A stretch of DNA of 6,575 nt, from positions 1 through 6,575 of the forward strand of contig NZ_PIZH01000097.1 in NCBI RefSeq assembly GCF_002835825.1. Reading direction: 5' to 3'. The position numbers and the translations under genes were made by a program. The DNA comes from Methanoregula sp. GTDB lineage: Archaea > Halobacteriota > Methanomicrobia > Methanomicrobiales > Methanospirillaceae. Positions 1 through 5,481 of the stretch are shown piece by piece. The notes under the pieces are model-generated. The model made no database searches and had not been told where the DNA came from. It saw only the letters and a program-made list of their open reading frames with translations. Every line of letters starts with the position of its first letter. Within the stretch, counting starts at the first letter, position 1.

Positions 1-262
1 TTGAAAATAATCAGATTCTGTTTCCTACTAAAAACAGACAAATCTCTTTAATTTTCAGTTCATCTCTTTTCAACAAATATAATATTTCTCGTATTCCTCG
101 CTCAAGTTAAACACCGTGACTACCACAGTAATCCCATCCCCATTCGAAGAACACTTCGCGTTCTTCTCTAGCCTCAGCTCTTCGAGCTTCGGCATTTACA
201 AAGAACTCCCGCATTTTTTCTGATAGTATCTGGACTACACCACATCGGGCAGATTCCCTTAT

Positions 263-272
263 GCTTATAATC
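263..272 (+). promoter_or_regulatory. Candidate TATA box for the PIN-ATPase/leuS transcript
   Basis: GCTTATAATC resembles an archaeal box A element. A start about 25-28 bases downstream (near 292-298) would give a leader of about 140 bases beginning at the 297-317 hairpin. The upstream bases are not clearly purine-rich, so no B-recognition element stands out. Other AT-rich stretches (75-87, 392-400) could serve instead. Confidence 0.25.
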
Positions 273-296
273 TTGTTGGTCACATACAGTACACTA

Positions 297-317
297 TCAA
301 CGATCCCGTATCGTTGA
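297..317 (+). other. Perfect 8-bp hairpin in the upstream region
   Basis: TCAACGAT (297-304) and ATCGTTGA (310-317) are exact reverse complements around a 5-base loop. It could be the first structure of a leader RNA for the PIN-ATPase gene, or a protein-binding dyad in DNA. The sequence does not decide between these. Confidence 0.4.
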
Positions 318-342
318 ATAGCTGTGCCTCCGCGCCGATACG

Positions 343-388
343 CGTGGGAAGCACATAAGACAGGGGATGCGTGCTGCGCATTCCCACG
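343..388 (+). promoter_or_regulatory. Competing inverted repeats upstream of the PIN-ATPase gene
   Basis: CGTGGGAA (343-350) is the exact reverse complement of TTCCCACG (381-388), and GCAC (351-354) can extend pairing with GTGC (371-374). A second hairpin pairs GGGATGCG (364-371) with CGCATTCCC (377-385) with one bulged base and a 5-base loop. Both use bases 381-385, so they cannot form together. Such an arrangement suits a switching leader, but no ligand-binding core is recognisable and the ribosome binding site at 425 lies outside both stems. It could equally be chance or part of a degenerate repeat. Confidence 0.3.
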
Positions 389-424
389 AGAGAATATGAT
401 AGCATACCATAGAAGACCATACAA

Positions 425-430
425 GAGGAT
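425..430 (+). promoter_or_regulatory. Ribosome binding site of the PIN-ATPase gene
   Basis: GAGGAT lies 5 bases ahead of the ATG at 436, a normal archaeal Shine-Dalgarno position. It supports the start at 436. The start codon itself sits inside a perfect 10-base palindrome, ATCATATGAT (431-440). Confidence 0.7.
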
Positions 431-435
431 ATCAT

Positions 436-2385
436 ATGATTTTAGTACCAGATACGAGCGTCCTTATCGACGGGCGCATAACTTCGATGATACAAGCCGG
501 TGAATACAAGGGTGCAACAATAATCGTGCCGGAAGCAGTGATTGCAGAACTCGAAGCCCAGGCAAACAACGGGCGCGAGATCGGGTTTTCAGGCCTGAAC
601 GAACTGCAGCAGCTCTGCAAGATGGCCGAAGAGAAAGTCATCGAACTCAAGTTCTCCGGCGTGCGGCCCACGCTTGAACAGGTAAAACTGGCAAGCGGCG
701 GCGAGATCGACGCGATGATCCGAAGCATCGCGATTGAGAACAAGGCGCGGTTCATTACGAGCGACAACGTACAGGCCGAAGTGGCCCGGGCAAAAGGGCT
801 CGACGTCATCTACTTAAAAGCCCAGGTAACCGATTTTGGTCCGCTCGCCATCGACCAGTTCTTTGACGAGCACACCATTGCGGTGCACTTAAAGGAACGG
901 ATCAGCCCGGTGGCAAAGAAGGGCTCCATCAACGACATGAAACTCGTAAAGATCCGCGAGGCCCCGACAAGCGAGTACGAGCTGCGGATGATGGCGCAGG
1001 AAATTCTCGAGCGGGCCAAGCGCGACCCCGACGGCTTCATCGAGATCGAGAAGCGGGGGATCACGGTCGTTCAGATCGGCTCCATGCGGATCGCGATTGC
1101 GAGACGCCCGTTCTCGGACGGCATGGAGATCACGGCCGTCCGCCCGATCGTTGACGTGACCTTAAAGGACTACACCAAGTCCGATATCATCACAAAACGG
1201 ATCACGAACGAGAAGCGGGGCATGCTCATCGTGGGCGCTCCCGGCGGCGGCAAGACCACGCTCGCCCAGAGCCTCGCAACATTCCTCTCGGATTCCGGCT
1301 ACGTGGTCAAGACCATGGAAGCCCCGCGGGAACTCCAGGTCCCCGACCAGATCACGCAGTACACCATGCTCGACGGCAGCATGGCAAACACTGCTGATGT
1401 CCTGATGCTTGTCCGGCCCGACTTCGTCATCTTCGACGAACTCCGGAAAGCCGATGACTTCTCCACCTATGCCGACATGCGCCTTGCGGGTATCGGGATG
1501 GTGGGAGTCATCCACGCAAACGGCGTGCAGGACGCTGTCCAGCGCTTTTCCGACCGCGTGGACTTCTCGGTCCTCTCGCAGGTCGTCAACACGATTATCT
1601 TTTTGAAGCAGGGTGTAGTCACGCACATATACGATGTCGGGTTCACCATCAAGGTCCCCGAGGGCATGGGCGGCGAGGTCCACCTCCGGCCCGTCACCAC
1701 GGTCAGCGACCATGAGACGGGCGAACTCGTGCTCGACATCTTCCGGTACGATGGCGAGACCATCGTGATGCCGGTGATGGCGGGAAAGAATGCTCCCGCG
1801 GCAAAGCCCGTACCGGTGCAGTACACGGCCCAGCCGGCTGCCCCGGCTCCCGCACTGAAACCTGCCCCCGCTCCCGAACCCGCACGGAAAGAGAGCGACG
1901 ACCGGCCCGGCTGGAAACTCTCAGAAAAAGAGATCCAGCGCGAGATCGGGCGCTACACCGACGGCTTTGTGGACGTCCAGATGATGAGCGACACAAAAGC
2001 TGTTGTGTATATCGATGACAAGGACGTCCCCGCTGCGATCGGCAAGGGTGGCAAGAACGTCTCGGCGATTGTCAACAAGCTCGGCATCGGGATCGACATC
2101 AAGCCCCGGTCCGAGTTCGAACGCCAGCAGGTGCAGGCACAAAAGAGCGAAGAGGAGTACAATCTCGGCGGCGGGATCAAGATCCTGACCGACAAGAAGC
2201 AGCTCACAATCCTTGCCCCGTCAGAGAGCGGCAAGATCGTGGATGTCTTTGCCGGGAAAGAGTACCTCTTTACCGCCACCGTCAACGAGCAGGGCGAGAT
2301 CCACCTTGCCAAGAACTCGAGCATAGCGCAGGAGATGCTCCGGCGCCACACGAACAACGAGGTCATCAAGCTGAGGCCGGTATAA
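436..2385 (+). CDS. PIN domain / PilT-like ATPase / KH domain protein (COG1855 type)
   Basis: Predicted cytoplasmic ATPase acting on nucleic acid. Residues 1-130 form a PIN domain that starts directly at the first strand (ILVPDTSVL); likely metal-binding acids are D6, E38, D92 and D110. Residues about 150-450 are a secretion/PilT-type ATPase core: Walker A GAPGGGKT at 267-274 with K273, an acidic box near E295, Walker B DFVIFDE at 329-335, and a conserved His at 360 (GVIHANG). A Pro/Ala linker spans about 450-482. A KH domain at about 500-560 has its GKGG loop at 536-539, followed by a small C-terminal beta-rich domain. All key residues are intact. The related Sulfolobus protein PINA is reported as a hexameric Holliday-junction branch-migration ATPase; transferring that role here is inference, and the KH domain points towards RNA or single-stranded nucleic acid. 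The start is supported by GAGGAT. leuS follows closely, suggesting co-transcription. It is unlikely to be a true pilus motor, since no pilin or membrane platform gene is adjacent. Confidence 0.93.
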   Translation: MILVPDTSVLIDGRITSMIQAGEYKGATIIVPEAVIAELEAQANNGREIGFSGLNELQQLCKMAEEKVIELKFSGVRPTLEQVKLASGGEIDAMIRSIAIENKARFITSDNVQAEVARAKGLDVIYLKAQVTDFGPLAIDQFFDEHTIAVHLKERISPVAKKGSINDMKLVKIREAPTSEYELRMMAQEILERAKRDPDGFIEIEKRGITVVQIGSMRIAIARRPFSDGMEITAVRPIVDVTLKDYTKSDIITKRITNEKRGMLIVGAPGGGKTTLAQSLATFLSDSGYVVKTMEAPRELQVPDQITQYTMLDGSMANTADVLMLVRPDFVIFDELRKADDFSTYADMRLAGIGMVGVIHANGVQDAVQRFSDRVDFSVLSQVVNTIIFLKQGVVTHIYDVGFTIKVPEGMGGEVHLRPVTTVSDHETGELVLDIFRYDGETIVMPVMAGKNAPAAKPVPVQYTAQPAAPAPALKPAPAPEPARKESDDRPGWKLSEKEIQREIGRYTDGFVDVQMMSDTKAVVYIDDKDVPAAIGKGGKNVSAIVNKLGIGIDIKPRSEFERQQVQAQKSEEEYNLGGGIKILTDKKQLTILAPSESGKIVDVFAGKEYLFTATVNEQGEIHLAKNSSIAQEMLRRHTNNEVIKLRPV

Positions 2386-2396
2386 CCCCCGGGAGC

Positions 2397-2401
2397 AGGT
2401 G
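2397..2401 (+). promoter_or_regulatory. Ribosome binding site that decides the leuS start
   Basis: AGGTG matches the archaeal anti-Shine-Dalgarno and lies 6 bases ahead of the GTG at 2408. The alternative GTG at 2399 overlaps this site and has only GGGAG (2391-2395) at a cramped 3-base spacing. This favours 2408. Confidence 0.55.
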
Positions 2402-2407
2402 CATAGA

Positions 2408-5194
2408 GTGAGCCAGTTCAATCTTTCCGCCTTTGAAGAAGAGGCACATGAGCAGTGGACCCATGCCTTTGAGTCCAACCCGTCAGACCTGGAAAAGTAT
2501 TACCTGAACGTAGCGTTCCCGTACCCGAGCGGCGCCATGCACGTGGGACACGGCCGGACGTACATTGTCCCGGACGTTGTCGCACGCTTCTGGCGCATGC
2601 GGGGAAAACAGGTGCTCTTCCCGATGGCGTTCCACGTCACGGGAGCGCCCGTGGTCGGTATCTCCAAACGGATCGCAAACAAGGACGAGAAGACCATCCG
2701 GCTGTACCGCGACCTGTACCGCGTGCCACAGAACATCCTCGACCAGTTCACCGACCCGTTAACCATCGTGAAGCACTTCGCGGACGAGTACCAGCGGGTC
2801 ATGACCGCCTGCGGCCTCTCGATCGACTGGCGGCGCCGGTTCATCACGGTTGACCCGACGTACTCGAAGTTCATCGAGTGGCAGTGGAAGCACCTGTACG
2901 AGGCGGGCCACGTGATGAAGGGCGCCCACCCGGTCCGGTACTGTACCGTCGACGAGAACCCGGTCGGCGACCACGACCTGCTCGAAGGCGACAAGGCCGA
3001 AGTGATCAAGTTCACGCTCGTCATGTTCCGGTTCAGCGACGCGTTCATCCCGTGCGCAACACTGCGGCCCGAGACCATTCACGGGGTCACGAACCTCTGG
3101 GCAAACCCGGACGTCACGTACGTAAAGATCAAACTGGACGGGAAGCCCTGGATCGTCTCGAAAGAGGCGGCCGAGAAACTTGCCCTCCAGGATCATACAG
3201 TCGAAGTCACGGGCGAGATCAGGGGAAGCGATCTGGTTGGCAAAAAGGTCAGCCACCCGCTCTGTGGCGAGGTCCCGATCCTCCCCGCGCCGTTCGTTGA
3301 CCCCGACATGGCATCCGGCATGGTGATGAGCGTCCCCGCCCACGCACCGTTCGACTATATCGCCCTCCGCGACCTCCAGCAGAAGGGGCAGTACACGGAG
3401 ATCAAACCCATCCCGCTCATCAAAGTCGAGGGCTATGGCGAAGTCCCGGCCCAGTACGCGGTCGAGAAAGCCGGCATCGCCAACCAGATGGACAGCCGGA
3501 TGGATGCACTCACGCAGGAGATCTACTCTGCCGAGTTTTCGAAAGGAAAACTCTTCGACAAGTACGGCGGCAAGCCCGTGCGGGTTGCCCGCGAGGAAGT
3601 TGCCGAGCTGATGCAGCAGAAGTACGACTCGGTCGTGATGTACGAGTTCGACCAGCGACCGGTCGTCTGCCGGTGCGGCAACAAGGTGAAGGTCAAGATC
3701 CTCCACGACCAGTGGTTCTTAAAATACGGTGACCAGGCCTGGAAGCAGGAGGTCCAGGACCATCTTGACACCATGGCACTCGTGCCCACCGAGGTACGGG
3801 CTGAATTCGACCGGACCATCTGGTGGCTCAAGGACTGGGCCTGCACCCGCCGGGTCGGCCTTGGCACAAAGTTCCCGTGGGACCCCGCCCAGCTCATCGA
3901 GCCGCTCTCGGACTCGACCGTGTACATGGCGTACTATACCATCGCCCACAAGGTCCGCGAGATCGAGCCAAAGCTCCTCACTCCCGAAGTCTTCGACTAC
4001 ATCTTCCTGGGGAAAGAATCCGAGGACCTGCCCGAGAAGAAGAAGCTCGACGCCATGCGAAAGGAGTTCCTGTACTGGTACCCGTACGACTTCCGGTTCT
4101 CAGCAAAGGACCTCATCAGTAACCACCTGACCTTCCAGCTCTTCCACCACTGCACCGTGTTCGCAGGGCAGAAGGACAAGCTGCCAAAGGGTATGGTCGT
4201 CTTCGGTATGGGCCTGTTGAACGGCGCCAAGATGTCGAGCTCGAAAGGCAATGTCTTCCTGTTGGAAGACGCCGTGAAGGAGTTTGGCGGCGACACCGTC
4301 CGTATGTTTTTGATGGGCAGTGCCGAGCCCTGGCAGGACTTTGACTGGCGAAACGAGCTCGTGCTCTCCACGAAGAAGCAGATCGAGCGGTTCCATAACA
4401 CCGTAATGGAGATCAAGGACGCGACCGGCGAACCACACGATATCGACCGCTGGCTCGCGAGCCGGCTCCAGCTCCATATAACAAAAACCACCGAGGCGCT
4501 CGACAACTTCCAGACCCGCCAGGCCCTGCAGGAGGCATACTTCGGGATCGAGACCGACCTCAAGTGGTACCGCCGGCGCCTGCCAAAGGACTGCGATGGC
4601 AGCCGCGAACTCCATGAACTCTGCTCGGTCTGGGTCCGGCTCCTTGCGCCGTTCATCCCGTTCACCGGCGAGCACCTCTGGAAGGAACTCGCGGGCGAGG
4701 GTTTAATCTCGTTTGCACCATGGCCGGTGGCAGACGCAAAGCTCGTGAGCCCGAAGATCGAGCTTGCAGAAGAACTCCTGGCCCGGACAGTCGAGGATAT
4801 CGAGTCCATCGTGAAGCTGATCCAGCTGCAGCCCAAGGCGATCACGATCGCCCTTGCCCCCGAATGGAAGCACCAGGTCTTCCGCACTATCGCAACAGCA
4901 CAGGACAAGAACACCGTGATCAAGGAGATCATGAAGGACGAGTCCATGCGGAAACGCGGCAAGGAGACCACCGACACCGCAAAGCAGTGCACCACCCTCA
5001 TCCACCGCCTGCCCCCGCACGTTGTCGCACCGCTCGTGCAGGACCCGATCAACGAGAAAGCTGTCTTCGATGCAGCAAAGACATTCCTTTCGCAGGAGTT
5101 CGGCGTGCCGGTCCACGTTGTCATGGCAGAAGAGGCCGGGCATGTCAAGGCGCTCACTGCGCTGCCGTTCAAGCCGGCGATCATTATTGAATAA
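2408..5194 (+). CDS. leuS: Leucyl-tRNA synthetase, archaeal type
   Basis: Cytoplasmic class Ia synthetase that attaches leucine to tRNA-Leu using ATP; 928 residues from GTG 2408. The N-terminal Rossmann fold carries the HIGH-type motif HVGH (45-48, in [11 protein letters not shown]). The inserted CP1 editing domain shows the Thr-rich TLRPET (218-223) and [10 protein letters not shown] with the conserved Asp at 316, so proofreading should be intact. The second signature is KMSSS (608-612) rather than KMSKS. An anticodon-binding helical domain follows, then an archaeal C-terminal extension ending KPAIIIE. The protein aligns throughout with the Pyrococcus horikoshii enzyme as I recall it, including the ending KPAIFIE. 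Starting at 2408 gives [12 protein letters not shown], which lines up residue for residue with that enzyme's start (MAELNFKAIEEK). GTG 2399 would add three residues (MHR) and give 931. The spacing of 22 bases after the PIN-ATPase stop suggests one operon; the terminator array follows the TAA. No truncation or frameshift is seen. Confidence 0.97.
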   Translation: MSQFNLSAFEEEAHEQWTHAFESNPSDLEKYYLNVAFPYPSGAMHVGHGRTYIVPDVVARFWRMRGKQVLFPMAFHVTGAPVVGISKRIANKDEKTIRLYRDLYRVPQNILDQFTDPLTIVKHFADEYQRVMTACGLSIDWRRRFITVDPTYSKFIEWQWKHLYEAGHVMKGAHPVRYCTVDENPVGDHDLLEGDKAEVIKFTLVMFRFSDAFIPCATLRPETIHGVTNLWANPDVTYVKIKLDGKPWIVSKEAAEKLALQDHTVEVTGEIRGSDLVGKKVSHPLCGEVPILPAPFVDPDMASGMVMSVPAHAPFDYIALRDLQQKGQYTEIKPIPLIKVEGYGEVPAQYAVEKAGIANQMDSRMDALTQEIYSAEFSKGKLFDKYGGKPVRVAREEVAELMQQKYDSVVMYEFDQRPVVCRCGNKVKVKILHDQWFLKYGDQAWKQEVQDHLDTMALVPTEVRAEFDRTIWWLKDWACTRRVGLGTKFPWDPAQLIEPLSDSTVYMAYYTIAHKVREIEPKLLTPEVFDYIFLGKESEDLPEKKKLDAMRKEFLYWYPYDFRFSAKDLISNHLTFQLFHHCTVFAGQKDKLPKGMVVFGMGLLNGAKMSSSKGNVFLLEDAVKEFGGDTVRMFLMGSAEPWQDFDWRNELVLSTKKQIERFHNTVMEIKDATGEPHDIDRWLASRLQLHITKTTEALDNFQTRQALQEAYFGIETDLKWYRRRLPKDCDGSRELHELCSVWVRLLAPFIPFTGEHLWKELAGEGLISFAPWPVADAKLVSPKIELAEELLARTVEDIESIVKLIQLQPKAITIALAPEWKHQVFRTIATAQDKNTVIKEIMKDESMRKRGKETTDTAKQCTTLIHRLPPHVVAPLVQDPINEKAVFDAAKTFLSQEFGVPVHVVMAEEAGHVKALTALPFKPAIIIE

Positions 5195-5226
5195 TCCGAG
5201 AGGTTCAGTATGAACCTCGAGGACGA

Positions 5227-5263
5227 GAAGATTTTCATGAGAAAATCTTCGAATTCTTTTTTT
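5227..5263 (+). terminator. Terminator, copy 1 (behind leuS)
   Basis: A perfect 10-bp stem (5227-5236 with 5241-5250, loop ATGA) is followed by GAATTC and seven T residues (5257-5263). Archaeal RNA polymerase stops at T-rich tracts; the stem may help release or protect the 3' end. It lies 33 bases past the leuS stop codon. Confidence 0.7.
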
Positions 5264-5296
5264 CTCTGAGAGGTTTAGTATGAACCTCGAGGACGA

Positions 5297-5333
5297 GAAG
5301 ATTTTCATGAGAAAATCTTCGAATTCTTTTTTT
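5297..5333 (+). terminator. Terminator, copy 2
   Basis: Base-for-base copy of the first terminator: the same 10-bp stem and T7 tract (5327-5333). It would catch read-through from copy 1. Confidence 0.65.
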
Positions 5334-5349
5334 CTCTGAGAGGTTTAGT

Positions 5350-5481
5350 ATGAACCTCGAGGACGAGAAGATTTTCATAAGGAAATCTTCGAATTTTTCC
5401 GAGAGGTTCATTCGTATAACCCCGGGGTTCCACACAAATGATAACCCGGCGGGTGATACGTATCTTTCAGATTCTTTATGA
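5350..5481 (+). CDS. Possible 43-residue leader ORF overlapping the propeller gene
   Basis: An ATG inside repeat unit 3 opens a frame of 43 codons (start MNLEDEKIFIRKSS, end AGDTYLSDSL). Its TGA at 5479-5481 overlaps the ATG of the propeller gene as ATGA, the usual geometry of translational coupling. GAGAGG lies about 6 bases ahead of its ATG but is part of the first hairpin stem, with the ATG in the loop. Units 1 and 2 offer the same start but close after 19 codons. The propeller gene lacks a well-placed ribosome binding site of its own, which gives coupling some appeal. There is no recognisable domain and no codon-bias support, so chance is quite possible. Confidence 0.2.
   Translation: MNLEDEKIFIRKSSNFSERFIRITPGFHTNDNPAGDTYLSDSL
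5367..5398 (+). terminator. Terminator, copy 3 (diverged)
   Basis: The stem GAAGATTTTC / GGAAATCTTC keeps 10 pairs with one U-G wobble and an ATAA loop. The tail is shortened to five T residues (5394-5398) soon after the stem, so it is probably weaker than copies 1 and 2. Confidence 0.55.
5411..5420 (+). promoter_or_regulatory. Weak TATA-like candidate for the propeller gene
   Basis: TTCGTATAAC is the only TATA-like stretch between the terminators and the gene. It would put the transcript start near 5441, giving a leader of about 37 bases that contains GGTGAT (5452-5457). That Shine-Dalgarno-like motif is about 20 bases from the ATG, too far for normal use. Confidence 0.2.
5418..5429. repeat. 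12-base perfect palindrome AACCCCGGGGTT
   Basis: A fully symmetric GC-rich dyad between the terminator array and the propeller gene, 48 bases before its ATG. It could be an operator or a short hairpin. It overlaps the TATA-like GTATAA at 5414-5419, so a bound protein could block initiation; that is inference only. Confidence 0.4.

Larger units (their letters stand above)
107..424 (-). pseudogene. Doubtful 105-codon frame, probable repeat-derived remnant
   Basis: The frame is open from an ATG at 424 to a TAA at 107, but I recognise no domain. The N-terminal half is Cys/Tyr/Arg-rich without a clear fold. The C-terminal third is an Ala/Glu/Arg run (NAEARRAEAREERE) followed by EWGWDYCGSHGV. Translations of this kind often come from dispersed intergenic repeats in prokaryotic genomes rather than from proteins; that resemblance is from general knowledge and was not checked. 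Codon use does not match the neighbouring genes, and I see no good ribosome binding site. It lies divergent from the PIN-ATPase gene and covers its likely promoter and leader. I list it as a possible remnant, not as a functional gene. Confidence 0.2.
1..435. other. Gene-free left intergenic region
   Basis: No gene is convincing here. Bases 1-100 are strongly AT-rich and include a small inverted repeat (AAATAT and ATATTT around one base, 75-87). A 7-base stem (17-23 with 32-38) is followed by T-rich sequence and could be the tail of a terminator for a gene outside the window, but the T runs are short. From about 107 onward base composition is mixed and inverted repeats are frequent: 146-152 with 160-166, 176-180 with 184-188, 297-304 with 310-317, and 343-350 with 381-388. 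The region lacks the GC-rich third-position pattern of the genes to its right. It reads as promoter and leader sequence for the next gene mixed with possible dispersed-repeat remnants. Confidence 0.6.
5198..5410 (+). repeat. Tandem array of three 70-base hairpin units plus a partial fourth
   Basis: Units span 5198-5267, 5268-5337 and 5338-5400, with a 10-base stub (GAGAGGTTCA) at 5401-5410. Units 1 and 2 differ at one base in 70. Unit 3 has two substitutions in the second hairpin region and a shortened tail, making it 63 bases. Each unit holds an 8-bp hairpin (GAGGTTCA and TGAACCTC around GTA in unit 1), then a 10-bp hairpin (GAAGATTTTC and GAAAATCTTC around ATGA), then a T-tract. The C-to-T change in units 2-3 and the A-to-G change in the unit 3 stem both turn a Watson-Crick pair into a U-G pair in + strand RNA. 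In the opposite transcript they would be A-C mismatches. The near identity implies recent duplication. No spacers are present, so it is not a CRISPR array. Confidence 0.95.

Noticed and set aside
17..52. Terminator of a gene to the left (stem 17-23/32-38)
   Set aside because: The stem is short and AT-rich and the T runs after it are broken. No coding end is visible upstream, so it stays a note only.
431..440. Palindrome ATCATATGAT around the PIN-ATPase start as an operator
   Set aside because: A 10-base AT-rich palindrome at a start codon is easily due to chance, and no second copy occurs nearby.
1788..1884. Pro/Ala-rich stretch as a possible frameshift or fusion scar in the PIN-ATPase gene
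   Set aside because: The frame is continuous and the ATPase and KH domains are both complete on either side. It is best read as a flexible linker.
2759..3706. Opposite-strand open frame of 315 codons inside leuS
   Set aside because: Fully inside leuS, Val/Asp/Arg/Leu-rich in the way expected from the complement of GC-rich codons, with no motif.
3997..5238. Long opposite-strand open frame of 413 codons over leuS and repeat unit 1
   Set aside because: It is the mirror of a strongly conserved leuS coding region. High GC in third positions commonly leaves the opposite strand open, and its Ser/Arg-rich translation has no recognisable domain.
5198..5410. CRISPR array
   Set aside because: The copies are directly adjacent with no unique spacers, the unit is too long, and no cas gene is in the window.
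4703..5435. Opposite-strand frames sharing the peptide MKIFSSSRFILNLSE
   Set aside because: The shared peptide is just the tandem repeat read backwards. The 70-base period is not a multiple of three, so frames shift between units, and stem changes favour function in the + strand RNA.
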